Below, piece by piece: positions 16,496 through 27,337 of a DNA stretch of 64,000 bases. A program made the translations under genes and the position numbers. Under the pieces are notes generated by a model. That model was not told where the DNA came from, ran no database searches, and saw only the letters and a program-made list of their open reading frames with translations. This DNA is from Gemmatimonadales bacterium (GTDB lineage Bacteria > Gemmatimonadota > Gemmatimonadetes > Gemmatimonadales > GWC2-71-9): assembly GCA_019637315.1 (NCBI GenBank), contig JAHBVU010000006.1, positions 62,001-126,000 on the forward strand. The letters are read 5' to 3'. How positions within the stretch are numbered: position 1 is the stretch's first letter; every line of letters starts with the position of its first letter.

Positions 16496-17140
16496 ATGGC
16501 CAGGTTTCCGCTCTTTCCGCTGCCGGTCGTCCTCTTCCCGGGGGCCCTGCTGCCACTCCACATTTTCGAGCCGCGCTACCGGGCCATGATCGCCGACTGC
16601 GCCGAGGGCAATCAGCGTTTCGTGTTGCTGCCCCCGGGCAATGACGACGAGGCGCCGGCGTCGGGAACTGTGGGAACCATCGCCCGGATCCGGGCGGTCC
16701 AGGCCCTCGCGGATGGCCGATCGAACATCGCCGTGTCGGGCGAGGAACGGGTCTCGCTGACGGCCGTGGCGGCGGCTGATCGACCTTACTTGATCGGCGA
16801 CGTCACTCCCCTCGATGACCTCGACGAGTTGCCGGTGTCACCTGCCGATACCGCCCGCTTGCTGGCGCTGGGTGAGCGGTATGTTGTCGCCCTGAGCACG
16901 ATGTCTGAGACAGATGCCGACGCCGACCTCGCGGTCGATCCGGGGACCCTCACGTTTCAGATCGCGTCGCTGACAGAGTGGGATTTCCCGACCAAGCAGC
17001 ACTTTCTCACGCTCCGCTCGCCTCGTGAACGAGTCGAGCGGTTGCTCGAGGCGCTACCGGCCCAGCTGGTCGATGTGGAAGCACGCGCGGCGACCCACCG
17101 CGGCGCCAAGCTCAACGGCAAGGGCAAGCACCCCGTATGA
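16496..17140 (+). CDS. LON peptidase substrate-binding domain protein
   Basis: This 214-residue stand-alone LON N-domain protein opens with PLFPLPVVLFPGALLPLHIFEPRYRAMI, the start of the Lon substrate-binding fold (shown in the first 35 residues), and lacks both the AAA and protease domains. Such proteins are thought to bind unfolded substrates or act as adaptors, but their role is not established. Its stop overlaps the glcD start (ATGA), so it heads a five-gene operon with the glycolate oxidase subunits. Confidence 0.88.
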   Translation: MARFPLFPLPVVLFPGALLPLHIFEPRYRAMIADCAEGNQRFVLLPPGNDDEAPASGTVGTIARIRAVQALADGRSNIAVSGEERVSLTAVAAADRPYLIGDVTPLDDLDELPVSPADTARLLALGERYVVALSTMSETDADADLAVDPGTLTFQIASLTEWDFPTKQHFLTLRSPRERVERLLEALPAQLVDVEARAATHRGAKLNGKGKHPV

Positions 17141-18558
17141 GCCTGCCGGCTGACCTTCGCGATGCGCTCGCCGCCATCGTTGGCCCGCGCTGGGTCAAGA
17201 CCGCCAATGCGGAGCGGCGTACCTACGAAACGGACGGGCTGCCGACCCATGCCTCCCTTCCCGCGCTCGCCGTGCTGCCGGGCTCGCGCGCCGAAGTCAT
17301 CGCGATCATCCGGCTCCTGGCCGAGCGAAACGTGCCCTGGGTGGTGCGTGGCGCGGGAACCGGTCTCTCGGGCGGCGCTCTGGCCGACAACACCACGGTT
17401 CTGATTCCGCTGACCCGCCTCAACCGGATCCTTTCGATCGATCCTGTGTCGCGACGCGCGGTCATCGAACCTGGCGTCGTCAACGCGAGGCTGTCGGAGG
17501 CCGCGGCCCCGTACGGGTTGTACTACGCGCCGGATCCGTCGAGTCAGGCCGCCTGCACGATCGGGGGCAACGTGGCGGAGAACGCCGGGGGACCCCACTG
17601 CCTCAAGTACGGCACCACCACCAACCACATCGTGGAAATCGAGGTGGTCCTTGCCGATGGGTCCATCGCCCGGCTGGGCAGCCGTCAGGGCGAGGCGTGG
17701 GGCCCGGATCTGGTCGGGCTCTTCGTCGGCTCGGAAGGCATGTTCGGTGTCGCACTCGAAATCACCACTCGACTGGAACCGACCCCGGCGGCGGTGCGCA
17801 CCTTGCTGTCCGCCTTCGACTCGGTCCGGGGTGCGAGCGAAGCGGTCAGCGCCATCGTCGCATCCGGGGTGGTCCCTGCCGCGCTCGAACTGCTGGACCG
17901 AGCCTGCGTAGTGGCCGTAGAGAACTCGATCTACGCCGCGGGCTACCCCACCGACGCCGAGGCTGTCCTGCTGGTCGAGCTCGACGGTACCCGCGCATCC
18001 GTCGATGCCGAGGCGCCGCTGGTCGAGGCTATCCTGCGGCAGTTCAAGGCCAGGTCGATCCGGTCGGCCGAAACCCCCGAAAGCCGGGCCAAGCTCTGGC
18101 AGGGTCGCAAGAAAGCATTCGGAGCCCTGGGCAGAATCACCGCTGACCTGGTGGTGCAGGATGCGGTGGTGCCGCGCTCGACCCTGCCCGCCGTCCTCGA
18201 CACCATCACGGCCATCGGCCAGCGGCATCGTCTGCTGATTACCAACGTCTTCCACGCCGGCGACGGCAATCTGCACCCGGTCATCTGCTACGATCAGCGC
18301 GACCCCGACCTGCGAGATCGCGCGATCCAGGCCGGCCGCGAGATCATGGAGGCGTGCGTCGCGGCCGGCGGCAGCATCACGGGCGAGCACGGTGTCGGCT
18401 CCGACAAGATCGACTACATGCCGCTGATCTTCGACGAGACGAGCCTCGCCACCATGTGCGCCACCCGGAAGGCCTTCGACCCCTCGGGTCGAGCCAACCC
18501 CGGCAAGGTCGTGCCGATCCACAGCTGCCGCGAGTGGCGCGCCGGATGGGTCGAATGA
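17137..18558 (+). CDS. glcD: Glycolate oxidase subunit GlcD (FAD-linked oxidase)
   Basis: The 473-residue FAD-binding type 4 protein oxidises glycolate (or D-lactate) to glyoxylate. The FAD site includes VVRGAGTGLSGGAL and CTIGGNVAENAGG; the C-terminal oxidase domain has NVFHAGDGNLHP and GEHGVGSDK. The order LON-glcD-glcE-glcF-ygfZ, with overlaps of 4 to 8 bases, supports a three-subunit glycolate oxidase rather than an isolated lactate dehydrogenase. Electrons would pass to GlcF and the quinone pool. Confidence 0.93.
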   Translation: MSLPADLRDALAAIVGPRWVKTANAERRTYETDGLPTHASLPALAVLPGSRAEVIAIIRLLAERNVPWVVRGAGTGLSGGALADNTTVLIPLTRLNRILSIDPVSRRAVIEPGVVNARLSEAAAPYGLYYAPDPSSQAACTIGGNVAENAGGPHCLKYGTTTNHIVEIEVVLADGSIARLGSRQGEAWGPDLVGLFVGSEGMFGVALEITTRLEPTPAAVRTLLSAFDSVRGASEAVSAIVASGVVPAALELLDRACVVAVENSIYAAGYPTDAEAVLLVELDGTRASVDAEAPLVEAILRQFKARSIRSAETPESRAKLWQGRKKAFGALGRITADLVVQDAVVPRSTLPAVLDTITAIGQRHRLLITNVFHAGDGNLHPVICYDQRDPDLRDRAIQAGREIMEACVAAGGSITGEHGVGSDKIDYMPLIFDETSLATMCATRKAFDPSGRANPGKVVPIHSCREWRAGWVE

Positions 18559-19763
18559 GCCACGCCATCCACCGCACCCTCGCTGCGCAACTGGGAGACG
18601 CCGTCACGCTCGATCCGTCCGGCCTGCCGCGAGTGGCGCCCGCGTCGACGGACGCACTGGCCACTGCACTCGGCGTTGCCAACGAGCATCGCTGGCGAGT
18701 CCGGATCGAGGGCCGAGGAACCTGGATGCCGGCCGATGCACCGGCCGACCTGGCAGTCACGACTCGGCGGCTCGATCGAATCACCTCGGTGGCCTCCGCC
18801 GATCTGGTGGCCACGGTGCAAGCAGGTGTCGGAATCGGCGCGCTGGCCCATGCGCTTGCCACGCACCGTGCCTGGCTGGCGCTCGACCCGCCCGGCGCGC
18901 CGGAACGGTCGATCGGCTCGGTCCTCGCCACCGCCACATCCGGTCCAGCCCGCTACCGCTTCGGCACCGTGCGAGACCACGTGCTCGGTACCACGGTCGT
19001 CACGGGCGACGGTCGAGTCGTTCGGGCCGGCGGTTCCGTCGTAAAGAATGTGGCCGGCTATGACCTGACCAAACTTCAAGTCGGTGGCTTCGGCGCGTTC
19101 GGCGTCATTGCCGACGTCAATCTTCGCCTCCGGACACTGCCGGCCGCCCGGCTGCTGCTGACAGCGACCGGGCAGCTCGATGCGCTCTTTCACACCGGCC
19201 GAGCGCTGGTCGATGCCTCGATCGACGCGACCTCGATCGAGTTGCTCTCGCCCGGCGTAACCAACCGAACCGATTGGATGCTGCTCGTGGAACTCGCCGG
19301 AACCGAGGCCGGCGTCGATGCGGAGCTGGCCCGCACCGCAGCACTGGCGCCAGTGCTGCGCCCCCTGCCGGAGAGCGACGCCGGCATAGCGACCGCGCTG
19401 GCTCAGGCCTTCCTCGAAGGCCCGATCTCGCTCCGTGCCGGCGCCTTGCCGCCGTCGTTGCCCGCTCTGGCCGACGCCGTCGAACTGCAGCTGGGAGCAG
19501 GACGGATGAGCCTGGGCGTTGGGGGAGGAGGCTTTCGCTGGGCCGGCAATGCATCGATCCCAGACCTGCTCGACTTCCGACGATCGCTTGCCGAGCAGGA
19601 GGTGCCGCTCACGATCGAGCGCGCCCCCTGGAGTGTCCGCCAGACGATCGGCCACTTCGGCGCTTTTCGGGAAGGAGTCGGCGCCCTGACGAACCGGCTT
19701 CGCGCCGTCTTCGACCCGAGCAACATCCTGGCCGCCCCACTCGAAGGACAGCGCGATGGCTGA
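18555..19763 (+). CDS. glcE: Glycolate oxidase subunit GlcE
   Basis: The 402-residue second flavin-binding subunit of glycolate oxidase shows VTGDGRVVRAGGSVVKNVAGYDL, the GlcE form of the FAD-binding signature, within residues 140-165. It is shorter and more divergent than GlcD, as usual. ATG at 18555 overlaps the glcD stop (ATGA); the open frame further upstream lies inside glcD and is discarded. The stop is overlapped by glcF. Confidence 0.92.
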   Translation: MSHAIHRTLAAQLGDAVTLDPSGLPRVAPASTDALATALGVANEHRWRVRIEGRGTWMPADAPADLAVTTRRLDRITSVASADLVATVQAGVGIGALAHALATHRAWLALDPPGAPERSIGSVLATATSGPARYRFGTVRDHVLGTTVVTGDGRVVRAGGSVVKNVAGYDLTKLQVGGFGAFGVIADVNLRLRTLPAARLLLTATGQLDALFHTGRALVDASIDATSIELLSPGVTNRTDWMLLVELAGTEAGVDAELARTAALAPVLRPLPESDAGIATALAQAFLEGPISLRAGALPPSLPALADAVELQLGAGRMSLGVGGGGFRWAGNASIPDLLDFRRSLAEQEVPLTIERAPWSVRQTIGHFGAFREGVGALTNRLRAVFDPSNILAAPLEGQRDG

Positions 19764-21030
19764 CGACCGCGGCGGCTTCAGCGCGCTCGATCCGTGCGTT
19801 CATTGCGGATTCTGTCTGCCCGCCTGCCCGACCTATCTCGCGACGGGCGACGAGAGCGACAGCCCGCGCGGCCGCATCCTCCTGATGCGCGCTCTGGAGC
19901 GCGGCGAGATTCCCCCCGACGACCCCGCCCTCGGTCAGCACCTCGATGCCTGCCTCGGCTGCCGGGGCTGTGAACCCGCCTGCCCGGCTGGCGTTGGGTA
20001 CGGCCGCGGGCTCGAGGCTGCCCGGGAACGCCTGGTTGCGCACCGCGGCCTCCGCCCCGCCGCGCGGGCCGTCCTGGGCGTCTTTCGGCGACCCTGGTCC
20101 TGGCGTCTGGCTATGGCAGGGGCTCGGGTCTTCCGGGCCAGCGGACTGGCCTCCCGATGGGCCGGATCCGGCCGATTAGGGTTCCTGGCCGGGATGGTAG
20201 AGGCCACCGAGGATCGTCGTCCAGCCGCCCGTTCGATGCGGTCACGGCTCCCGGGGCCCGCCCCCCGGGGCACCGTCGCGATCTTCCGTGGTTGTGTCAT
20301 GGACGGCCTCTTCGACCACGTCCACGCGGCAACCTGCCGAACACTGGAAGCCAACGGATACCGGGTCGTCGAGATCGCCGACCAGGGCTGCTGTGGCGCC
20401 CTGCACGACCACGCCGGCGATGCGGCCGGTGCCAGGGCGCTGGCCGCCCGCAATGTGCGCGCGTTCCTGGGCCAGGCCGATGCCGTCGTCGTCAACAGCG
20501 CCGGCTGCGGAGCCCTGCTCAAAGATGCGGGCCACCTGCTCGGCAGCGGGGACGCCGAGCGGTTTGGGCGCTCCGTCCGAGACGTGACAGAGTTGCTGGC
20601 CGATGCCGGGCCCCGACGCGGCGCCTCGCTCCCGCTCGAGGTGTGCTATGACGCCCCGTGTCACCTGCAGCATGCGCAGCGAATCCACAAGGAGCCGCTT
20701 GCCATGCTGCAGGCCATTCCTGACCTGACCGTCCGCGTGCTGCCCGGCGCCGATCGCTGCTGCGGCAGCGCCGGGATCTACGGCGTGCTCAATCCCGAGA
20801 TGTCCCGCCAGGTGCTCGACGACAAGATTGCTGCCATCCGGGATGCGTCGCCCCGACCGGCCTTCATCGCCACGGGCAACCCCGGTTGTCTGATGCAGAT
20901 CGGCGCCGGACTGCGGGCCGCCAACCTCGACATTGCCGCCGTCCATCCGGTCGAACTGCTCGACTGGTCGTATCGCGCGGCTGGCTTTTACGATGACCCG
21001 GCCACGGCGTCCTCAAACGGCAACGAATGA
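19756..21030 (+). CDS. glcF: Glycolate oxidase iron-sulfur subunit GlcF
   Basis: The 424-residue subunit has two 4Fe-4S motifs, CVHCGFCLPACP near residue 15 and CLGCRGCEPACP near residue 72, then two CCG domains (CYDAPCHLQH and DRCCGSAGIYG among the conserved cysteines). It passes electrons from the flavin subunits to the respiratory chain. It overlaps glcE by 8 bases and ygfZ by 4. Confidence 0.93.
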   Translation: MADDRGGFSALDPCVHCGFCLPACPTYLATGDESDSPRGRILLMRALERGEIPPDDPALGQHLDACLGCRGCEPACPAGVGYGRGLEAARERLVAHRGLRPAARAVLGVFRRPWSWRLAMAGARVFRASGLASRWAGSGRLGFLAGMVEATEDRRPAARSMRSRLPGPAPRGTVAIFRGCVMDGLFDHVHAATCRTLEANGYRVVEIADQGCCGALHDHAGDAAGARALAARNVRAFLGQADAVVVNSAGCGALLKDAGHLLGSGDAERFGRSVRDVTELLADAGPRRGASLPLEVCYDAPCHLQHAQRIHKEPLAMLQAIPDLTVRVLPGADRCCGSAGIYGVLNPEMSRQVLDDKIAAIRDASPRPAFIATGNPGCLMQIGAGLRAANLDIAAVHPVELLDWSYRAAGFYDDPATASSNGNE

Positions 21031-22022
21031 TGGATCGCGTTCCTCGCTCTCTGACCCAACTCGCTCGCCTGCGAAATGATCCGCTCCGGATTCCCGACCG
21101 GCTCGCCATCTTCCGGATTGCCGGACCCGGAGCAGAGCAATGCCTGCAGGGCCTTTTGACCAACGACGTCAGCAAGCCCGGCGTGGACACGATGCTCTAC
21201 GGCGCGCTGCTCACCCCCAAGGGTATGATCGTGGTCGACTACTGGGTCATTCGGCTGGCCGATGGCTTCCTCTTCGCTACCGATCTCTCGGCGCAGCAAG
21301 CCTCGCTCGACCTGTTTCGGCGCCAGCTTCCACCCCGGCTTGCCAAGGTGACCGACCTGACCGAGAGCTGGGCTGCCCGATGGCTGCTGGGCGAACGGAC
21401 CGATCCATGGGTGAGTCTCGCAGACAGCCCGCACCCAGAGCCGGGGCGGGCCCACCGGCTACCCGTTGGTTCGGGAGAGATCGTCGTTGGAGCACCACCG
21501 TCCAGCCGGGCCGGCTTCCGCTACCTCGTGCTCGGTCCGTCCGCAGTGCTGCCCGATGCAGACGCCATTCTCGGGGGTACCGGCGCGCTGGGTGAGATGG
21601 GCGATCTCCGTACCGCGCGAGTCCTTGCCGGGTTTCCAACACTGGGCGTGGAGATCGACGACCGGACCCTGCCTCAAGAAGTCGATTTCGACGGCATTGG
21701 CGGTATCTCGTATACCAAAGGGTGCTACGTCGGGCAGGAAACGGTGGCCCGCCTCCATTTCCGAGGACATGCAAACTGGCTGCTGCGGGGCCTGGAAGTC
21801 ACCGGCGACCGCTCAGGGCTGACCGATCCCATCGAGCGGGACGGCAAGCCTGTGGCTCGCATCGGCACGCTGATCGAACTCGGTCCTGACCACGCCATCG
21901 GGCTTGCCAAGGTCCGCAGGGAGGTGGAGCCTGGGACTACCCTGGACTTGGCGGGCGTGACGGTTCGCGTCGCAGGGCTGGAACCCGGGCCGTGGTTCAT
22001 CCCGCCGCAAAGCTTGGCCTGA
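21027..22022 (+). CDS. ygfZ: YgfZ/GcvT-fold folate-binding protein
   Basis: YgfZ is a tetrahydrofolate-binding protein that helps assemble or repair iron-sulfur clusters. The 331-residue protein has the defining KGCYVGQE motif near residue 235 with its conserved cysteine. Its position after the iron-sulfur subunit glcF suits a role in supporting that cluster protein. It is a distant relative of the GcvT-like protein at the right end of the window but clearly a different subfamily. A strong hairpin follows the stop. Confidence 0.92.
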   Translation: MMDRVPRSLTQLARLRNDPLRIPDRLAIFRIAGPGAEQCLQGLLTNDVSKPGVDTMLYGALLTPKGMIVVDYWVIRLADGFLFATDLSAQQASLDLFRRQLPPRLAKVTDLTESWAARWLLGERTDPWVSLADSPHPEPGRAHRLPVGSGEIVVGAPPSSRAGFRYLVLGPSAVLPDADAILGGTGALGEMGDLRTARVLAGFPTLGVEIDDRTLPQEVDFDGIGGISYTKGCYVGQETVARLHFRGHANWLLRGLEVTGDRSGLTDPIERDGKPVARIGTLIELGPDHAIGLAKVRREVEPGTTLDLAGVTVRVAGLEPGPWFIPPQSLA

Positions 22023-22037
22023 CCGCCGGAAAACAAT

Positions 22038-22069
22038 GAGCCCCGGCACCAGAAACGCGGCCGGGGCTC
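22038..22069. terminator. Bidirectional terminator hairpin between ygfZ and the lipoprotein gene
   Basis: GAGCCCCGGC (22038-22047) pairs perfectly with GCCGGGGCTC (22060-22069) around a 12-base loop. It separates two convergent genes and can serve both, although no clear T-run follows on either side. Confidence 0.7.
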
Positions 22070-22091
22070 TCGAACACTCGTGACGCGACGT

Positions 22092-22280
22092 TTACTGCGG
22101 CGTCTCCGCCGCGGCGGTGTCACGCGCGACCGTCGTGTCGGTCGTGCTGTCGACGGCATCCAGCGAAGGGGCCGGGGCAACGACGGCGGCGGTGTCGACT
22201 GCCGGTACTTCTTCAGCCTTCTTCTCACCGCAAGCGGCCAGCAACAGCACCGACGCGGCGGCCAACAGGTACTTGGACAT
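22092..22280 (-). CDS. Small lipoprotein, Asp/Thr/Ala-rich
   Basis: This 62-residue lipoprotein has a signal peptide and the lipobox LLAAC (Cys at about residue 17). The mature part of about 45 residues is low-complexity, rich in Ala, Thr, Asp and Val, and probably unstructured. The start is supported by a strong AAGGAG ribosome-binding site and by a good promoter further upstream. Function is unknown; it may simply be an abundant outer-membrane or periplasmic lipoprotein. Confidence 0.85.
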   Translation of the reverse strand: MSKYLLAAASVLLLAACGEKKAEEVPAVDTAAVVAPAPSLDAVDSTTDTTVARDTAAAETPQ

Positions 22281-22357
22281 TCCTACTCCTTACGGAACCG
22301 AGGGTTACTTTGGTCAGTGGTCGACAGGGGCCGGGGAGCGCTGTTCCACTAGTGTTG

Positions 22358-22385
22358 AAGATAGGGACCTGGACGCTTTTGTCAA
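22358..22385 (-). promoter_or_regulatory. Predicted promoter of the small lipoprotein gene
   Basis: Read on the minus strand, TTGACA (22385-22380) and TATCTT (22363-22358) are 16 bases apart. The start point would be near 22351, leaving an untranslated leader of about 70 bases before the ATG at 22280. Confidence 0.6.
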
Positions 22386-22510
22386 ACAGGACAACGACTT
22401 AGCGCTACAAGCATCGGTTAGAACCGTCCCGAGCCCACGGCGCGAGAGCCCACAGAAACCCAGCATGGTGTGACTTCGCCTGACGGAGTCCACCGCAGGA
22501 ATGACAGACC

Positions 22511-23956
22511 ATGGAACGACCCACCACTCTCGGCGGACTGCGTGCCAGTCCATACGTTGGCGCCCGCAGTATCCACGACGAGATCCGCGCCAATCTGCTC
22601 GCCGCTCTCGCCCGGGGCGAGACCCTCTTTCCCGGCATTCAGGGATACGAGGACACCGTGGTGCCCCAGGTCATCAACGCCTTGCTTGCTCGGCAGGATT
22701 TTATCCTGCTCGGGCTCCGCGGCCAGGCCAAGAGCCGGCTGCTCCGCGGTCTGACCCGTTTCCTCGACGAGGCTATCCCGGTCGTGGCGGGCAGCGAAAT
22801 CAACGATGACCCCTTTGCCCCGATTTCGAGGTACGCCCGCGACACTCTAGCTACGCATGGCGACGACACCCCGATCGCCTGGCTGCCCCGTGAAGCGCGC
22901 TACGTCGAGAAACTGGCCACGCCCGACGTCACCATTGCCGACCTGATCGGCGATATCGATCCGATCAAGGCCGCCAGGGGGGGACACACGTTAGGCGACG
23001 AACTCACCATGCACTACGGCCTGCTGCCACGAGCCAACCGCTGCATCTTTGCCATCAACGAGCTGCCCGACCTGAGCGGCAAGATTCAGGTCGGGCTTTT
23101 CAATATCATGCAGGAAGGCGACGTCCAGATCAAAGGATATCCGATCCGCCTGGCCCTCGACGTGGCGCTCGTCTTCACGGCCAATCCCGAGGACTACACG
23201 GCCCGGGGCAAGATCGTGACCCCGCTCAAGGACCGCATCGGCGCCGAAATCCAGACCCACTACCCCCGCACGGTCGAACTGGGAATGGCCATCACCGCCC
23301 AGGAAGCCTGGGTCGATCGGGGCGAACTCGAGGTCCGGACCCCGGAGTTCATGCGTGAACTGATCGAGCGCGTCGCTTTCGAAGCCCGCACCGATCGACG
23401 GATCGACAAACGATCTGGTGTCAGCCAGCGCCTCCCCATCAGCCTGCTCGAGAACGTAGTGTCCAACGCGGAGCGGCGCGGTATCATGCGCGGCGAGCGC
23501 ACCGTCGTCCCGCGGGTGAGCGACTGCTACGCCTCGCTTCCCGCCATCACCGGCAAACTCGAGCTCGAGTACGAGGGCGAACTGCAAGGTGCGGAAACCA
23601 TTGCCAAGGATCTGGTCCGCCGCGCGGCCCACCGGACCTTCGCGGCTCGCGCCGAGGATGTCAGCCCGGAACAGATCGACCTGGTGGTGGCGTGGTTCGA
23701 CGGCGGCGGCGCGCTGCGGATCGGCGGCGACGAGCGCACCGAGCTCTGTCTCTCGGCGTTCGAGACCGTCCCGGGACTGGTCCCGCTGGCCGCGCAGGTG
23801 GCCGGCGGGTCCGATCACGCCGGCGCGGACCTGGTCTCCGCTGCGGAGCTGACCCTCGAAGCCTTGACCGCGCAGAAACGAATCAGCCGGAGCGACGACC
23901 TGGGATGGACGGCCGCGCGGTTCGGGCGGGAACGGCGTCGCGACCCGGACGACTGA
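22511..23956 (+). CDS. AAA ATPase, ChlI/MoxR-like, partner of a VWA protein
   Basis: The 481-residue ATPase resembles the magnesium-chelatase ChlI/MoxR group. The P-loop is GLRGQAKS near residue 76, with Ala where Gly is usual. FAINELPDL stands at the Walker B position, as I recall for this subfamily, and sensor-like residues follow in [23 protein letters not shown]. Such ATPases act with a MIDAS-bearing VWA protein as a chaperone or remodelling pair. The probable partner is encoded 2 kb downstream on the same strand, beyond two opposite-strand genes. Substrate is unknown. A GCAGGAA element precedes the start. Confidence 0.85.
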   Translation: MERPTTLGGLRASPYVGARSIHDEIRANLLAALARGETLFPGIQGYEDTVVPQVINALLARQDFILLGLRGQAKSRLLRGLTRFLDEAIPVVAGSEINDDPFAPISRYARDTLATHGDDTPIAWLPREARYVEKLATPDVTIADLIGDIDPIKAARGGHTLGDELTMHYGLLPRANRCIFAINELPDLSGKIQVGLFNIMQEGDVQIKGYPIRLALDVALVFTANPEDYTARGKIVTPLKDRIGAEIQTHYPRTVELGMAITAQEAWVDRGELEVRTPEFMRELIERVAFEARTDRRIDKRSGVSQRLPISLLENVVSNAERRGIMRGERTVVPRVSDCYASLPAITGKLELEYEGELQGAETIAKDLVRRAAHRTFAARAEDVSPEQIDLVVAWFDGGGALRIGGDERTELCLSAFETVPGLVPLAAQVAGGSDHAGADLVSAAELTLEALTAQKRISRSDDLGWTAARFGRERRRDPDD

Positions 23957-23961
23957 CCGGA

Positions 23962-24615
23962 TCAGGGTCGGGTCGAACGGCGCTCGAGGGTTTCGTGAGG
24001 CCAACGGATTTTGGCCCGCCCGACGATGGTATCGACGGTCTGATCGATTCCGAGCGCTGCCGTGTTGAGTACGAGATGATACTTCGATGCGTCGCGCCAG
24101 TCGCGGCCGTAATAGAACTCGTGATACCTCGCCCGCGCCGAATCCGAGCGCGCCACCTCCGCAGCAGCCTGATCGGGCGTGCAACCGGTCCGCGATACGA
24201 TGGCGTCGATCCTGGCCTGACGCGGCGCGACGACTTTGACATGCAGCGCGTCCCGCTCACCTCCCAGTACCGCCGACGCCGCCCGACCGACCAGCACAAC
24301 CCGTCCTTCCCGACTCGCGTCGGCCACCACCGCCTCAGTCACCCGGACCAGCTTGGCCTCCTCCAGTTCGGGCACATCGTCGGATGGCGCCGCCTGAATT
24401 TCCGGCGCAGCCTTGCTCAGCGCGCGTACCAGGCGTTCCACGAAACCGGGGGCCCGCTCTTCCCGCTCGGCCACCTCCTCCGGGGTCAGGCCGGAACGGT
24501 CGGCAATCTGATCGATCAGTTCGTTGTCGACCACGCGCCAGCCCAGCGCAGCCGCAACCCGACGAGCCACCAGCCCGCCACCGGCACCGAACTCACGCGA
24601 CAGCGTAATGATCAT
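23962..24615 (-). CDS. Cytidylate kinase-like protein
   Basis: The 217-residue P-loop kinase of the cytidylate-kinase-like family begins MIITLSREFGAGGGLVARRVA, where SREFGAGGG is the variant P-loop. The LID-like region with DSARARYHEFYYGRDW and the closing LVLNTAALGIDQTVD match the family pattern. True Cmk is a different subfamily, so the substrate may be another nucleotide or small molecule. Its ATG overlaps the stop of the MFS gene (ATGA), so the two form an operon. It converges on the AAA gene with 5 bases between stops. Confidence 0.82.
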   Translation of the reverse strand: MIITLSREFGAGGGLVARRVAAALGWRVVDNELIDQIADRSGLTPEEVAEREERAPGFVERLVRALSKAAPEIQAAPSDDVPELEEAKLVRVTEAVVADASREGRVVLVGRAASAVLGGERDALHVKVVAPRQARIDAIVSRTGCTPDQAAAEVARSDSARARYHEFYYGRDWRDASKYHLVLNTAALGIDQTVDTIVGRAKIRWPHETLERRSTRP

Positions 24616-25913
24616 GGCGCACTCCCGGTCGCTGGAGCTTCCGCGTTGGCGGGAGGCGGAGGTCGGAAAAAGCCCATTCGCCAGGATACCGTCGCCGCAA
24701 CGATCAGACAAATCGCTCCACCCAGCCCGATGGCAAACGACGGCCCAAACCGCTCGCCGATCCAGGCGGCCTGCGCCGAACCGAACGGTGCCATCCCGAT
24801 GACGATGAAGGCGTAGAGCCCGACGACCTGGCCGCGGATATGGTCCGGCGCGCTGGTCTGCAGAATGGTGTTCGTCATGATTGCGTTGAGCGCCATGCAG
24901 AGGCCCGCCACGACCAGCAGCGTGGCCGACGCCACGTAGGAATGGATGATGCCGATCAGGAGCAGACTGCCACCGAGCCCGAGCCCCGCCGTAAACGCCA
25001 CCCGCTCCCGCGGAAATCGCTGACCGATCGCAGCGAGCATCAGCGCCCCGCACGCCGCACCGATACCGAAAGACGCCAGCAATCCGCCGAACCCCTCGAC
25101 CTCGACACCAAGCGTCTTTCGGGCAAAGGCGGGCAGGATGGCGGTCAATGAAGCACCGAACAGCGTGAACGTGGTCGTGAGAATCACCAGTGCGCGCGGC
25201 AACCGGAGCCCGAAAACATGATCGATGCCGGCCCGATAGCCGGTCCGCCGAATGGCCGGGGGAGCCGCTCCCAGGTGCGCATCGATCTTGTAGAGACCGA
25301 TCAGGACCGCAAGGAAGCTCGCGGCGTTGATGAAGAAGCAGGCGGCCGAGCCCAGCATCGCGCTGACGAGACTGCCCAGCGCCGGTCCGAAGACACGAGA
25401 GAGGTTGAAGGCAGAGCTGTTGAGGGCAATCGCGCTCATCAGGTGAGGCTTGCCGACCATTTCGACCAGGTACGCCTGGCGAATCGGGATCTCAAATGCA
25501 CTGATCAGCCCGGCACACACCGACAGCAGGTAAATCAAAGGAACCGTGATCCACCCCATCACCGTCAGCACGCCGAGCGCCAGCGCTTCGACGAGAAAGA
25601 GGGTCTGCAGCGTCATCAGCCAACGACGCTTGTTGACCCGATCCGCCACGATTCCGCCATAGAGCGTGAACAGCAGCACCGGCAAGGCGTTGAGCGTGAC
25701 GACGAGCCCGGTCTTGAGGGTGGAATCGGTGAGCTCGAGCACCAGCCATGAGAGCGCCACCGTCTGCATCCACGAACCGCAAAGCGAGATGAACTGACCG
25801 GAAATGAAGAGCCGGAAGTTGCGACTCTGAAGCGCACCGATCGAGAGAAGACCCCGCCCGACGGATTCGCCGGCCCGGCGTAAGAGAGGGAGCACGGACC
25901 GGAAGATAGTCAC
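24612..25913 (-). CDS. MFS transporter
   Basis: The protein has about 433 residues and 12 predicted membrane helices, with the MFS loop motif seen as YGGIVADRVNKRRWL after helix 2. The opening RNFRLFISGQFISLCGSWMQTVALSWLV is typical of the MFS_3/enterobactin-exporter-like group. Substrate is unknown; efflux is likely. The start is GTG at 25913 or GTG at 25952; no ATG is available. It is translationally coupled to the downstream kinase gene and divergent from the VWA gene. Confidence 0.85.
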   Translation of the reverse strand: MTIFRSVLPLLRRAGESVGRGLLSIGALQSRNFRLFISGQFISLCGSWMQTVALSWLVLELTDSTLKTGLVVTLNALPVLLFTLYGGIVADRVNKRRWLMTLQTLFLVEALALGVLTVMGWITVPLIYLLSVCAGLISAFEIPIRQAYLVEMVGKPHLMSAIALNSSAFNLSRVFGPALGSLVSAMLGSAACFFINAASFLAVLIGLYKIDAHLGAAPPAIRRTGYRAGIDHVFGLRLPRALVILTTTFTLFGASLTAILPAFARKTLGVEVEGFGGLLASFGIGAACGALMLAAIGQRFPRERVAFTAGLGLGGSLLLIGIIHSYVASATLLVVAGLCMALNAIMTNTILQTSAPDHIRGQVVGLYAFIVIGMAPFGSAQAAWIGERFGPSFAIGLGGAICLIVAATVSWRMGFFRPPPPANAEAPATGSAP

Positions 25914-25993
25914 GCCCGGAATTCGGGCAGGCCTCAACCCTCCACTCCGCACTTCCCGTTGCCCGGACCGTCCGGATACGGCACCTTATCTGG

Positions 25994-27286
<1,293 letters not shown>

Positions 27287-27299
27287 GCCGACCCTAGAA

Positions 27300-27328
27300 T
27301 TGCCCCAGAAACAAATCGCACATATTAT
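27300..27328 (+). promoter_or_regulatory. Predicted promoter of the toxin-antitoxin operon, leaderless
   Basis: TTGCCC (27300-27305) and TATTAT (27323-27328) are 17 bases apart. Only 9 bases separate the -10 box from the antitoxin ATG at 27338, so transcription would begin at or within a few bases of the start codon, and there is no ribosome-binding site. AGAAA (27307) and TTTCT (27328) form the tips of an imperfect inverted repeat over the promoter, a possible operator for the antitoxin. Confidence 0.6.
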
Positions 27329-27337
27329 TTCTACAGA

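Noticed and set aside
22511-23956. The AAA ATPase has Asn rather than Asp in its Walker B region (FAINELPDL).
   Set aside because: As far as I recall this form is normal for the ChlI/MoxR-like subfamily, so it is not a sign of decay.
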